This document shows, piece after piece, positions 1-11,086 of a DNA stretch of 64,000 nt. Within the stretch, counting starts at the first letter, position 1. Each line of letters begins with the position of its first letter. Below the pieces are notes generated by a model. That model was not told the DNA's origin and did no database searches. It saw only the letters and a list, made by a program, of their open reading frames with translations. The stretch comes from Euclidia mi. Taxonomy: Eukaryota; Arthropoda; Insecta; Lepidoptera; Erebidae. Both the position numbers and the translations under genes were made by a program. The stretch spans positions 56,768,047 to 56,832,046 of the forward strand of contig OX123197.2 of assembly GCA_944739405.2 (NCBI GenBank), written 5' to 3'.

Positions 1-2
1 TG

Positions 3-245
3 GAAATGGCACTTAAAACAATAAAATTACTGATGAGAGAAAATTGCGAACTGAAACATACCAGACGACAATTCTAAAGCGGGGAGATACTGTACGTAGA
101 CATTGAGAATGTACTTTATAATGTTCCAAGTGTAGAACAGGTCAGAAAAGGGTTGGAATCTAATCTTATTGCTACGAGAGAGGATAATGATATATTTGAG
201 GACGATGTAAGAAAAGGACAGTACCTATATAGAAATTTAGAATAG
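3..245 (+). pseudogene. Unassigned ORF tail with one in-frame stop
   Basis: One reading frame is open from the left edge to a TAG at 243-245 except for a single TAA at 75-77. The downstream part encodes 55 residues rich in acidic and basic side chains, including VDIENVLYN and a C-terminal YLYRNLE. I do not recognise the family. The continuity of the frame on both sides of one stop suggests decayed coding sequence (host exon tail or transposon ORF) rather than chance, but the stretch is short. Its 5' part lies outside the window. Confidence 0.3.
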
Positions 246-2764
246 GGTGTAACCTATTATTTTTAAGGTAAATAATAGGTATCAAGTCGTAATTTGAAGA
301 CTTTCGCTTAGCCTAGTCTTCTACGGTTACGTTTTTATCTATATAATTATGTAATGATATGATTAATTTATATACAGTCATCGACAAAGTGGTTAGACAA
401 CCTGTATAATATATTACCCTATGTGTATCCTAATAGTATATGTATAATATGAACGCAAATGTTTCTTGGGGTGGATGGATGTAAGGATGTTTTTTGCTGC
501 CCTTATGTAAACAAAAGTTTTTACATTAATCATTATGATACTTTACAGTAATATCACTTATACATTTAAATAGCATATAGGGTACATTTTGACCGGGTAA
601 CCGATGGCCACACGATCTGTGCCGCTGATAGAAACTAGTTCTCTATACAAATCTATTTTTTTCAAACAGAAACACAAACAATATGAAAAGACACGTCACG
701 TACTAAAACATTACTATATTATACAGGTACTTTGAAAATAACAACATTAAATGTGTTAATATATTCTGAAACAAAGCTATATTGTAAAATTGCTGCCGTG
801 AGCGCGGGCCACAATTTGTGTCTTCATTAACTTTAGTATGTGCGTTTCATGATTCTCAACGGCTAACATCTCACTAGCGTTTGTTGAAGCTCCGCGATAC
901 TCTGACGTATGATTGATGTAAATACTGCAAGCACCGGTTTTTGCCTTGAGATTAACTATAGATTGACCCAACTACGCCCAACTGGGTAAAAACCACGGAA
1001 ATATAAGTAAGCAGCTTCCAGCGTCGGCTTTGCCACATCGGCTTTTCTCATAAATGATTAGGTCCTTTGGTGAAAATTGCATGTCAATCTCTTTAATAGC
1101 TCAGATCCTTAGAAACTATAAAACCAAGTGGAAAAGTTCATGACTGTCTGTTTGCCCAGGCACACTAAAACAACACCGTATCGGCACGGCTGCAGTATGG
1201 CGCTGTTTTGAACATTTTATTCACGGTTAGTGCGCTGACAAGCCACTGTTGGCTTTTTATATTGACGTTATGAAATTTATTTTACGATGTAAGATTTTAT
1301 GGTCAAATTTAAATGACAAATTAACCGCCGGGTTGGATCGCTGCATTGCACAATGTGCCATGACAGGATGTCAATATTTTGTTGGTAGCCTAATAGGTAC
1401 CCTATTTGACGTCTTCTCGAACGCTGAATGAGAGTTTGGCGATTAAACTTCAAAAGATTCAGAGAAAAGCTAGTCGGATCGCGCCCTAACTTTACCACAG
1501 GTATATAGGCGGTGTTTTCAGCACTTACACAATGTATTTCTATTACGACGGCTAAATAAAGTTTGAATTATGTGATGTTATTTTACGCCTACTGCTTTTT
1601 ATTGCTCTGATTTTTATTGTTACGCTTTTGTTATCCTGAATTTGATTCTAGATTACAAATAGCCTAGCTGTTACCTAATACAATATAGCTGAATAAAAAC
1701 TTGTGTGTGTTTTATGCTTCTAAAAAATAAAGTCATTCCAGTCATTAGTAAAATGCTAAAAAATAATGGCTTCACAATTTCCTTTATTCCAGAGGCTTGT
1801 AAATCTCAATTATAATCTTTGGTCAGATGATGTAACCAAATAGTCAACTTAGTTAAGCAATCTAATTACCTGCTTCTGATGGTTTTATGAGGTAAAATTA
1901 TGGCAAAGCTTTGTTATAGGCACGTGTTAAAAGATGATTTGAGAATTTTCATGCGACTTTATTGTTGGTCTTCATTAAATAGGACTTTATTGCATCTGTT
2001 GAAATGAAATTTCTGTAAGATTTTCGAATTCTAGCAACATTATGGTAGCTTTCCTCAAAATCGAAAACTCTTACGACAGCCACGATTTCGTGGCATAACT
2101 AGATTTGGCAGAATATTTAGTTTGCTGTGATATACATGTTAAATCAAAGAAGAAGATAAATCAGCAACATTAAAGTAAATGCGAAGCTTATACATTCCTG
2201 GCTATTCTTCCTAGAAACACAGGTGCACGCAAAATAGTCTAGGAACCACCACCTTTATTAAGATTAGCAGTATCAAATAAATATTCCCTATGTAACTTCT
2301 TACTGCTACATAATTCATATCCTTATTCCACGTGATACACTCATAATATACAAGAGCATAAAATAAGAAAAACATGAAAATATATCATTATCCTCTTTCA
2401 TAGATAGCTACCTAATATCGTAATAAGAAGGTTAAAGAGGGATTTTTTTACCATTTATAAAGAAACAACCGCTCATTAAGTCTTATTATTTTATCATTTG
2501 AAACGTGAATATCCTTAATTACGTATTGGTCTGGTGAACCTCGTTATGAAAGGTCAAGCGGTCAAGAAACGTATATCAGGATGTTCGTCTTCTCAAATAA
2601 GTGGCTAATTATGTAGTTGAAGTGTATATGCCTGATTTTAGCACTATGTTGTGATATTTGTGGACATCTGCTGTAGCAGAGATAATATATCAAATAATAT
2701 TATCAATACTTTTCGCTTCCTGTGAAGTACATTTTCACTTTGGTCACTGTTTTAACAAATTGGT
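246..2764. other. Gene-free AT-rich stretch
   Basis: No gene or repeat boundary was recognised. A 64-codon minus-strand frame at 777-971 lacks an ATG, has no family motif, and is too short to call. Confidence 0.4.
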
Positions 2765-2995
2765 GTAAAGAGAGGTAAACACGGCTGCATGATAAACACG
2801 TTCATTTCTGCCCTATTGGTTTTCTTGGTTCTTTATTACTCCACTTGTAATTTCGTATACAATATATTCAATAGTATTCTTGGCATTTTCATAAGTTCTA
2901 TTAAAATCTGTTACTATTGTTCTGGCCTTAATGTTTCGCGTCGGCACTTCGGCAGTTACTCCAATATCTTCGTACCAAACATTTGCTCATAGTAC
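2765..2995 (-). pseudogene. Possible decayed reverse-transcriptase remnant
   Basis: Read on the minus strand, the stretch has a phrase resembling the finger region of LINE reverse transcriptases (an 'ILIELMK...LLNILY' pattern followed by lysine and asparagine codons), interrupted by several stops. No catalytic motif is present. This is a weak resemblance only, and it could be chance in AT-rich DNA. Confidence 0.2.
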
Positions 2996-3434
2996 CCCTG
3001 TGGCTGCTATGAACTGTAACAGCGTTGAGGCAATCTTTTCTAAGCGCTTTTCATATTACACGGGATGAGGAACGTTTGGTTTAATGGCGGCCTAAAGTTT
3101 GGGAGGTATGTTCACATTGTTTGCTTTGAGGGTCAATGGATTTTGGGGTCTGAGTTGCTCCAGCATTATGTTCAAGTTGTTATAAATCATGGAATTAATT
3201 TCAATTGTTAGTTACTGAATGCAATCAAATTATATAAAATTATCATCGTAATAAAAACCATAAAAATCTTCAACAGTGGTCAATGAAAGAAAATTACTGT
3301 AGCTAAAGTAATGATAACGAAAATTCCCGGATTCTTCTCTTGAAAATTAAGTAACGATTCTTTTATTTAAATGACAGTCGTTTTAGTTACTTACAATAAA
3401 ATGAAATTCAGATTTGAAAGAATGGAGTGACTTT

Positions 3435-3668
3435 AAGGCAATTAACAGATTTTCCATACTGTAATTACTCAAAATAATGTTCTGAAAAATAAGTTCTCGC
3501 GTTCTTCGCTTTTAACTCTGCCCCCAACCGGGTGGAAAATGGTTAGGACGCAAGGCAATTAACAGATTTTCCATACTGTAATTACTCAAAATAATGTTCT
3601 GAAAAATAAGTTCTCGCGTTCTTCGCTTTTAACTCTGCCCCCAACCGGGTGGAAAATGGTTAGGACGC
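3435..3668. repeat. Perfect 117-bp tandem duplication
   Basis: Two directly adjacent units (3435-3551 and 3552-3668) are identical at every base I compared. The unit contains the word 'ctgcccccaaccgggtgg' and ends in 'ggacgc'. A further partial echo ('aggacgcaaact') follows. The identity implies either a very recent duplication or an assembly artefact. Confidence 0.95.
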
Positions 3669-4983
3669 AAACTTTAGGACGCAAACTTCACCTTTTATGT
3701 TCTTTTTGAGTCAAAAAATTATTATTTAAGGTACCTATTAAATTATTTAATTAAATTGTGTCTTCTAAAACAGGAAAAAAGTTTATTTTCAGCACTTCTT
3801 TATTCATGACTGGATCGTCGTTATCCTTGTTTCTATTCGGAGTAAATAAATTCATTATAGTCGTTAGAAACGTTTACATTACATTTCAGATAATTAAGTC
3901 GGTGTTTGTTAATTGGGTTTGTTTGTTCAAAGTTCAGGCGTGAGATAAAAAAGATACTAAGTCTGAGACTGAAAAGGGTGTCTTTGATTGCACGTAATCA
4001 TTGTTTCAACTAATACTTAATCCCATTTAGTCCTTGAGTGTCATCTTCTTGTTTGTAATGAGGCATAATTATAACGTTGCTGAGACCTTCATTATTATAC
4101 TTAGCTACTTAATTAAATATAATGGTTAAGGTCACATTAAAGATTATTATAGTGATTATGCTTTGAGTTAAATTAAACATTTAAAACCAGCCCTACACGT
4201 TTTATCAACAGTTTCTGAAATTAATAGGATATATCGCCATATTCATTAATAGTTCCATATTTATAATTAGCTGTTGAGTTTTGTAGTATGATACTGGAGA
4301 TCGTTTATTGTGTTAGGAGAATCTATTTTAAGCCGATGAACATGTATAAATAATGTGACAAGTGTCTTAAGTCCTGATAGAGTTGTAGCAAAAACAAAGT
4401 TGTCACTCTTAGTTTATCCATTATATATGTGGATGGAATCTCATATTCGTACAATCAAACAAGTCAGCGCTGGACCAGATTGAAAAGAAATCCCTTGGCT
4501 CGCTCATAAAGTTGAGGCACACTAGAGAGTGGTTTTGTATACGAGTGTCAATGTGCGTGTAAAGTAGCACTGGAAGCAACGATGACTTGCTGAGCGATCC
4601 TCGCCCTTATGGTGGTCTAGCGGGAAGTTTTTAATTTAACTGTACATGACAGTTTCACTTACCCTAAGAGGCTTAAAGTCTAACGCTACATGTTTAAACG
4701 ATTCAGTAATTTTTACTGAACCACAAAAAAAACTACAAAACCAGTTTTCTAAATCACTTCTCTACAATTCGAATATCAATACAAAAGGTCTTAGAGGACA
4801 TTATAGAAACATTGTGACCATTATCTTTTTAGTACCATTACATAGTTTTTAAGGACACTTTTTATTCCACTTTGTTTCTAACTGTCAAACTTTTCATATT
4901 ACGAATAATGTCCACTTAAAGCCCAGTCCCGTTTTAGGGGGTAGACTTTACAAAAGTTTTTCTTGTACATACATACATACATA
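3669..4983. other. Gene-free stretch, left flank of RTE-1
   Basis: No gene recognised. The right end (4970-4983) is a run of ACAT units, which is the simple-repeat 3' tail of the RTE element that begins at 4984 on the minus strand. Confidence 0.4.
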
Positions 4984-5031
4984 CATATGCTCACGCCTTT
5001 TTCCCGTCGGGGAAAAAGGCGTGAGCATATG
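4984..5031. repeat. Perfect 22-bp terminal hairpin of RTE-1
   Basis: Arms 4984-5005 and 5010-5031 are exact reverse complements with a 4-base loop (GTCG). The hairpin sits at the extreme 3' end of the element and overlaps the end of its ORF. RTE-2 and the SINEs carry related but less perfect sequence ('ggcgtga' plus TATG repeats) at the same place. Confidence 0.95.
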
Positions 5032-6646
5032 AGATGATCTCGTGGGAGACAACAGATCGCCACTTGCTTCTATCCTTGCAAACCTCACGCGCTTCCTCTA
5101 CATTCATTACTCTTTTCATACATGCTCGCCGGTTGCGGGTGCTTCGAACGTTTCCGTTTTTCAAGACGTCCCCAATTTGGTCGACGAACGTCTTACGAGG
5201 TTTGCCGCAACCGGCTTGCTCATACACCTCTGCCATATATATTTGATTCGTCAATCTTTCTTTACTCATTCGCTCCACATGTCCAAACCATTTCAGCATT
5301 CCTTTCTCAAGCCTTGTCACGTTATCTTCTTTCAGGCCACATCGCGCTCGTATTACTGCATTTGGAATTCTATCTATCAGTCTCACCCCACAAATACTAC
5401 GCAATGATTGCATCTCAACTGCGTTGATTCTGCTTTTATGCTTTTTCTGACACACCCAACACTCACTTCCATACATCAAGGTGGGCAGCAGCACTCCATT
5501 ATGAACCACCAGTCGCGCCTTTTTAGGCACGGATTGGCCGTTCATAAAGGCATGCAGCGCTCCATTCACACTGTTCCCCGCAGTCACTCTCCTTTCAATA
5601 TCACCTTCACATCTTCCATCTCTTGTAAACATGCTTCCCAAATATTCAAATCTTTCAAATTGTTCCACATTTTCATCTTCAATCGTAATATTACACTCAG
5701 TCAAACTTTCATCCTTCTCAAACACCATCACTTTCGTCTTTCTTGCATTAACTTTCATAACTTTCGCTTTAAAACTCTTGTTCATGCAGTCCATCATTTG
5801 TTGCAACTCGTTCACCGATGATGCAAGAATGACTTGATCATCGGCGTATAAGAGGCACTTAACACGCAAGCCTACCATATCGATCCCGCAATCAATTTCC
5901 CTCATATCTTTCATGCAGCTATCCATGAATAAGTTGAACAACCAGGGCGAGGCTGGACACTCCTGTCCGACACCTTTAGAGATGTCAAACCAGTCCGTAT
6001 AGGCACCATTAATTCGGACACAGGCCCTCGAATCCCTATAAAGAGATTTTAGAGCCCTTATTATAAAGTTGTCCACCCCATACATAGATAGCACCTTCCA
6101 TAGTTCCTTTCTATTTACCCTATCATAAACCTTTTCCAAGTCTATAAACGCGCAATATACCTTCTGGTATTTTGCCAGACATTTTTCGGTAACGCAGCGC
6201 AAGGAAAAGACTTGATCCGTACATCCCATTCCCTTCCGAAATCCCGCTTGCACATCCCATATCTTGTCATTGGTCACGTTTACTACTCTATCAAACAATA
6301 TTCTGGCATACATTTTTCCAACAACACTAAGAAGGCTGATCCCGCGATAATTTTGACATTCCTGCTGCGAGCCTTTGCCTTTATAAATTGGAACAAGCAC
6401 TGCCTTGGTCCAGTCAGCTGGAACTTGGCTCTGTTTCAAGGACAGATTAAAAAGGCAATGCAGCAGGTTTACCGTAAGTCCCTCGCCAGCCTTCAACATT
6501 TCAGACGTCATACTTTTTAGAGCTTTCATAATTTCATCCTTTCTAATTTCGTCACCCTGGCCCACACACGCATCTTCTTTTATCTCTTCTCGCTCTATTT
6601 CACTCATGTCTTTCTCAAATAAACTCTCAAAATATTTTTCCTGCAA
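4991..6646 (-). CDS. RTE-type reverse transcriptase, partial and probably inactive
   Basis: The frame has 551 codons. The RT domain occupies roughly residues 75-320: 'VPIYKGKGSQQ' and 'NYRGISLLS' (fingers), 'AFIDLEKVYDR' (first catalytic Asp), and 'LLYADDQV' (YADD, catalytic Asp pair). A C-terminal domain follows with 'LMYGSECW', 'KWFGHVERM' and 'DRSKWRSVV', typical of RTE proteins. Compared with RTE-2, the conserved 'GVRQGC' phrase reads 'GVGQEC', which should damage the template-binding loop. The start shown is only the first usable codon after a truncation. The last residues (FFPDGKKA) are encoded inside the terminal hairpin. The enzyme would reverse-transcribe its own mRNA at a nicked target; this copy lacks the endonuclease. 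Confidence 0.8.
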   Translation of the reverse strand: MQEKYFESLFEKDMSEIEREEIKEDACVGQGDEIRKDEIMKALKSMTSEMLKAGEGLTVNLLHCLFNLSLKQSQVPADWTKAVLVPIYKGKGSQQECQNYRGISLLSVVGKMYARILFDRVVNVTNDKIWDVQAGFRKGMGCTDQVFSLRCVTEKCLAKYQKVYCAFIDLEKVYDRVNRKELWKVLSMYGVDNFIIRALKSLYRDSRACVRINGAYTDWFDISKGVGQECPASPWLFNLFMDSCMKDMREIDCGIDMVGLRVKCLLYADDQVILASSVNELQQMMDCMNKSFKAKVMKVNARKTKVMVFEKDESLTECNITIEDENVEQFERFEYLGSMFTRDGRCEGDIERRVTAGNSVNGALHAFMNGQSVPKKARLVVHNGVLLPTLMYGSECWVCQKKHKSRINAVEMQSLRSICGVRLIDRIPNAVIRARCGLKEDNVTRLEKGMLKWFGHVERMSKERLTNQIYMAEVYEQAGCGKPRKTFVDQIGDVLKNGNVRSTRNRRACMKRVMNVEEAREVCKDRSKWRSVVSHEIISYAHAFFPDGKKA

Positions 6647-7025
6647 TCCGGTATCATTCTTTCTTCATTCATGACCTCACCTTTTTCATTCCTAACCACT
6701 TTCATCAATGTATTCATGTTTTTCCCTCGCGCTTCTTTGACGAGTTTCCAAAACAGTTTTATATTGTCTTGGAAACTTGCGCCAAATTGCTTCTCATATT
6801 TCTCCTTTTTCTCATTCTTCTTCCTCTCTATACATTCTTTAACTTTAGCTTTCACACACCTTGTCCTTCATTTCTTTAACACGATCTTCATTCACACCAC
6901 CAGTAGCTCTATTCGTTGCCTCTATTCCTAGGGTATCCAGCCATGCTTTTTTCTTTTCCTCAACCATACTTCGAGTTTCATCATCCCACCAGTCAGTTTT
7001 TTCACTTTTCTTACTTCTTCTATTA

Positions 7026-7300
7026 CTTTATAAAGTCAAAGTCAAAGTCAAAATCCTTTATTCATTTAGATCACAACGTTACACTTATGAACGTCAAATT
7101 TAAAACATTATTACTGTATGCTTCTACATTTACATTTACTGCCACGTTCGCAAAGCAAGGGCGTAGAACCGTGAGAAAGAACGGGCAATAAAACTCACGG
7201 TCACTCTTTTTCATCGCCAGGTTTTTAATAATACATAACAATTAAACTTTTTTAAGGTGCTGCAACTGTTATACCTTCTATGTTACTTGTATATATTTAC
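7026..7300 (-). mobile_element. 3' tail of an unidentified retroelement (TTTGAC repeats)
   Basis: On the minus strand the stretch ends in TTTGAC repeats (7036-7053 region), a tail style common on insect LINE and SINE 3' ends, and it abuts the broken 5' end of RTE-1. It contains an 8-bp stem (accgtgag/ctcacggt, about 7167-7204). No coding sequence was recognised, and the right boundary is uncertain. Confidence 0.45.
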
Positions 7301-7899
7301 TTAACATGATACTCAAGCATAATCAAGTTAAATTTTGATGTTCATTTAGTTAGCCCTCTGAACATAGACATGGTAAAACAGGAGCATCCACTTACATTAT
7401 GCACCTAACAATGCAGACAATCCGCGCAAATGTTCAGAACCATGATGGAAATGATGAAGTTAAATATAAATAAAAAAATATACCAGCCCATAAGACCGCC
7501 ATCGACCCGTCATCGCAAGTAGCACCCGTTCACGAGTATGACGCATGTGCCAGCCATCATCCCTCTCGCCATATCAGAGGGACAGGGATGACCCGACACA
7601 CGACGCCACCACAAGAAATGACATTTTAGTGAGCATGACGACAACGGTATACGAACCGGCAGTAATAAAATTAACAATCTGTTGGTATACTGACCATGAA
7701 CGCGAATTACCTCCATTTTCCAGATCATTAATATTAGCATAAATTTGTGAAAACGTGTGAAGAAATGCAAATGTAGTACCCATATTTAATTGACGTGATT
7801 CCTTTTGAAATATAACCACCGATCCAACTGATTGAGTTCAAGACAGTAAAAGTAAACATAATAAATAAATAGTATCTAACGACATGAAAGACATCTAAT
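7301..7899. other. Unassigned stretch
   Basis: Short overlapping frames occur at 7510-7819 on both strands without family motifs. It may contain the 3' untranslated end of LINE A, whose coding part ends at 8016, but I cannot place that boundary. Confidence 0.3.
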
Positions 7900-8015
7900 G
7901 ATGTGGTGGCGATTCCAAAAAACATCATTTACTTATATAATTTTATTGGGAATAGAATCATATTTAATTACATGTCATGAAAATTTTAATATTATCTACC
8001 TATTTACCTAATAAT

Positions 8016-8149
8016 TATGTAAATACTGAAACAGATTTTTTCCAAGCGCATTTGTCATTAAGATAATCATTTAAATTGTAATAAGCCTTTTGCATTAGGT
8101 TATTTTTAATCGTTGTCTTAAATGCGCTAAACGGCAGGTCTAAAATATA
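8016..8149 (-). pseudogene. LINE A fragment: reverse-transcriptase C-terminus
   Basis: The minus strand encodes a lysine-rich helix with 'FKTTIKNNLM', 'KAYYNLNDYLND' and a stop at 8016-8018, typical of the end of CR1/Jockey-group ORF2 proteins. It continues the fragment that stops at 10521 ('SLRIYNKIP'), which shows that the 2.4-kb plus-strand LINE C1 between them is an insertion. The site is 'taaaatata' on the left and 'taaaataca' on the right, an imperfect target duplication. Confidence 0.75.
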
Positions 8150-8193
8150 ATAAACAGCAAGTCTCCAGTTGCATTGGGTGATCTCCAGTTGCA

Positions 8194-9276
8194 TTGAGTG
8201 AGATCAAGAAGATTATCCTGTCTATTAAATCCAATGCTGTGGGCTTTGATTCTATCAGCCGCCGCATGATAATCCCGATCCTTGATCATCTTATCCTTCC
8301 TATATCCCACATTGTGAATTTTTCAATCGACAGTGGCTCTTTCCCCTCCCTGTGGCGTAAAGCCTTAGTTATTCCGCTGCCTAAGATTACGAACCCTTCT
8401 ATTCCTAACCATTTCCGTCCGATCTCTATCCTGCCTTTCCTGTCCATAGTGCTGGAAGCCTGTGTACATAAGCAGTTGTCTGAATTCGTGTATCAAAATA
8501 ACTTGCTTAGTCCTCTGCAATCCGGATTCAGGCCAGGTCACAGCATGACTTCTGCACTCCTCAAAGTGACTGGCAATGTTAGGGCAGGCATGGAGGACAC
8601 CAAAGTCACTGTACTGACTTTGGTTGACTTCTCGAACGCCTTTAACACCGTCACTTACGATGTCCTTCTATCTATCCTGTCATATATCATGATCTCTCCT
8701 GATGCACTGGAATGGTTCTCATCGTATCTTCAGGAACGCCAGCAGTCTGTTCGCTGTGATGAAAGGTCATCTAGTTGGCGTGACATTAGCTCTGGTGTTC
8801 CTCAGGGTGGCATTCTCTCTCCTTTACTATTCTCTATTTTTATTAACTTCTTAACTCCTAATCTTCGCTGTTCGTATCATCTTTATGCTGACTACTTGCA
8901 GTTGTACTCCCAAGCGAAAGTGGATGATATAACAGTGGCCATTGCTGATATGAATAGGGACCTTGGGTCAATGATGGCCTGGTGTAATAAATTTGGCTTA
9001 GCCTTTAACCCAGCAAAGTGCCAGGCCATCATTGTAGGTAGTCGCCGCTTAATACCCAGCATAGATTTAAAAATTTTACCGCCCATCATGTTTAATGGCT
9101 TGGTTATTCCATACTGTTCAGAGGTAAAAAACCTAGGTATACACATGGATACTACTCTCAGTTGGCAAGCGCAGGTAACTAAAGTCAGTCAGAGGGTCAC
9201 TGGAACTCTTAAGCACTTTACCGGTTCAAGAATTTCCTTCCTTCCAAGACCAAGACAATGCTTGTGCAGGCCTTAA
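8194..9276 (+). pseudogene. Family C reverse transcriptase (C1), inactivated
   Basis: The frame has 360 codons. It carries RT fingers ('KALVIPLPK', 'NHFRPISILP'), the gatekeeper region 'LQSGFRPGHS', the first catalytic Asp in 'LVDFSNAFN', 'GVPQGGILSPLLF', and the active-site box, which reads YADY (8883-8894) instead of YADD. Loss of the second Asp should abolish polymerisation. A frameshift or stop at about 9276 separates this from its C-terminal part. The first codon is not a true start; the element is truncated here. Confidence 0.8.
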
Positions 9277-9321
9277 TATTTCCCATAATTGACTATGATG
9301 ATATGTGCTATTATGACCTGA

Positions 9322-9780
9322 ATGCAGAACATCTCAATAAGTACGACCGACTTCTCAATAACTGCATTCGATTCATTTAAATTCATTTACAATCTTCGTA
9401 AGTATGACCACGTCTCTACTTATCGTTCCGAACTTAAATGGTTACCAATTCGCCAGCGCCGGTGTTTGCGTGCTCTCACTACTCTCTTGTCTATTCTCAA
9501 GTCTCCTTCCCACCCAACTTATCTCACGCCATACTTCCAATATCTATCTTCCATAAATTATAGAAATCTCCGTTCTTCTAATAATCTTCTTCATTCTTGC
9601 CCCACTCACACTACTGGGTTCGTCGACTCTTCCTTTGCTGTGCAGTCTATTCTCTTATGGAAAACACTCCCTCCTGAAATCAGATTGTCCACTAACCGTT
9701 TTACATTCAAAATCAAAGTACGTGAGCTTCTTTTCAAGAGATTAGAGGAATCAGCACATCACTCTCATCCATTATTATAA
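9322..9780 (+). pseudogene. Family C ORF2 C-terminus (C1)
   Basis: Continues the RT thumb and C-terminal region: 'KYDHVSTYRSELKWLPIRQRR', 'LLHSCPTHTT' and 'FKIKVRELLF' match the C2 fragment at 27719-28267 almost residue for residue. It is separated from the RT frame at 8194-9276 by short frame breaks around 9277-9380. The stop at 9778-9780 is probably the natural end of ORF2. Confidence 0.75.
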
Positions 9781-9938
9781 GTATTTATGTATATGTAGTA
9801 TGTATGTATATTTAGGTTTATATATATGTTCATATATATATTTATGTACCTATAAGTAAGTTTATATAGAACTATTAATGTGTATGTATTATATCCCTAT
9901 TATGTATAAAATAACTATTAATATATATAATAACTATT

Positions 9939-10337
9939 TTGCCGTGTGGTTGACGGCATGGGTGTCGTAACAGGCGACTAAGGGATAACACGATGCAAAT
10001 ACCATCTTTGCGTAGAGACGGAAAACTCGACATCAAACCCTTACGACTGCTTCGTTGGTCTCGCGGCATAAATGTGCGCGTGGGATCGGGATCGTGGGAG
10101 GTCCCGGGTTCGATTCCTGGGTCGGGCAGTGTTATTGGGTTTTTCTGTCACGAAATTCTCAGTAGCAGCACGGAGTCTAGAAATGTGCCCGGTACGGCAA
10201 TAGGCTCGCCCCTTATTACGTGGGACTAAAGTATATCTGGCGAAAAGTGGGTGTAGAAATACACCTCTGACGCCTTCTATCTCCTTCGGGGATAAAAGGC
10301 GTGACGATATGTATGTATGTATGTATGTATGTATGTG
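9939..10337 (+). mobile_element. SINE S1: tRNA-type SINE with long head and RTE-like 3' end
   Basis: Flanked by an 11-bp target duplication, TAATAACTATT (9928-9938 and 10338-10348). It contains a pol III B box, GGTTCGATTCC, at about 10108-10118, and an A-box-like TGGTCTCGCGG at about 10057. The body is shared with SINE S2. The 3' end 'cttcggggataaaaggcgtga' (10282 onward) and the TATG-repeat tail resemble the RTE 3' ends at 4984 and 16741. About 100 bp at its 5' side ('ccgtgtggttgacggc' and 'ggcgactaagggata') is absent from S2. Confidence 0.85.
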
Positions 10338-10520
10338 TAATAACTATTAAGTTACACAATAATTATTAGTATTAAGTTATGACTACTACTCTAGTTCATA
10401 GTCTAATTGCACCTACCACTTTTATATCTGCACCACCTTAAGGTTGACAGGTAGAGAATGCCTTATGGCATTATGTCCACCTTTGTACATTGTTTGTGCA
10501 TAAATTAAATAAATAAATAA

Positions 10521-11086
10521 AATACATATTGGTATCTTGTTGTAGATACGTAAACTTTGTCCTATAAAAGAATTATGAGTTTTACACAAACGGAAATACG
10601 GAACACATAATTTATGTCTATTTCTTGTATTAATAGAGTGAATATCACTATTCTTTGAATATGAATTTATATTTTTACGCACATGCACAACACTGGCATA
10701 AATATACTGAGACGCTACAGTTAAAATACCGATTTCCTTAAAACTTTCCTTGAGCGAAACTCTTGTTCGTAATTGGTTAATGGCCCGAACTGCTCTTTTT
10801 TGCAATATAAAAATACTTTCGATATCAGCAGCTCTACCCCATAGTAACATGCTATATGACATAACACTATGAAAATAGCCAAAATATACCAGCCTAGCCG
10901 TATCGACATCTGTTAAACTACGCACCTTCTTAATAGCATAAGCAGCCGAACTAAGTTTCGCTGACAGATATGTAATGTGTGCGCCCCATTGCAACTTTGA
11001 ATCAATTGTTATTCCTAGAAACAACGTAAATTTAGTTATTTCCAGTACATCACCATTTAAAACGATGTTAGTACCAAGGTTTCTGA
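10521..11086 (-). pseudogene. LINE A fragment: RT thumb region
   Basis: The minus-strand frame encodes 'FLGITIDSKLQWGAHI', 'FGYFHSVMSYSMLLWG' and 'LQKRAVRAI', standard phrases after the RT palm in CR1/Jockey-group LINEs. A longer frame runs left to 10422, but its last about 30 codons are antisense to the 3' end of C1 and are not part of this protein. The right end joins the I-group LINE at the target duplication (11074-11086). Confidence 0.8.

Larger units (their letters stand above)
4970..7025 (-). mobile_element. RTE-1: 5'-truncated RTE-type LINE
   Basis: Minus-strand non-LTR retrotransposon. The 3' end (left) is a TATG-repeat tail preceded by a terminal hairpin at 4984-5031. The 5' part is decayed: beyond the main ORF (6646) coding resemblance continues to about 7025 in shifted frames (lysine-rich linker, then 'DWWDDE'), where a TTTGAC-repeat tail of another element abuts. 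The endonuclease domain is absent. The protein is clearly related to RTE-2 at 16725-18456, but more mutated. Confidence 0.85.
8150..10517 (+). mobile_element. C1: 5'-truncated family C LINE inserted in LINE A
   Basis: Plus-strand CR1/Jockey-group LINE starting within the RT domain. Its 3' UTR is AT-rich, is interrupted by SINE S1 (9939-10337), then ends with a conserved block: 'gcaccacc', 'ggtagagaatgcctta' and AAAT repeats at 10501-10520. The same block closes copy C2 (27341-27480, minus). The imperfect target repeat 'taaaata(t/c)a' at 8141-8149 and 10518-10526 flanks it. The encoded protein matches copy C2 closely. Confidence 0.8.

Noticed and set aside
5042..5837. Plus-strand ORFs of 70-137 codons
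   Set aside because: They lie antisense to the RTE-1 reverse transcriptase and have no motifs of their own.
7510..7928. Several overlapping 64-86 codon frames
   Set aside because: No family motif, no conserved start, and frames on both strands overlap; probably chance.
10050..10125. tRNA gene
   Set aside because: A and B boxes are present but there is no cloverleaf or anticodon arm; the flanking target duplication and TATG tail show a SINE.
10422..10520. C-terminal extension of the minus-strand LINE A frame
   Set aside because: It is antisense to the 3' end of the plus-strand LINE C1; the real continuation of LINE A lies at 8016-8149.
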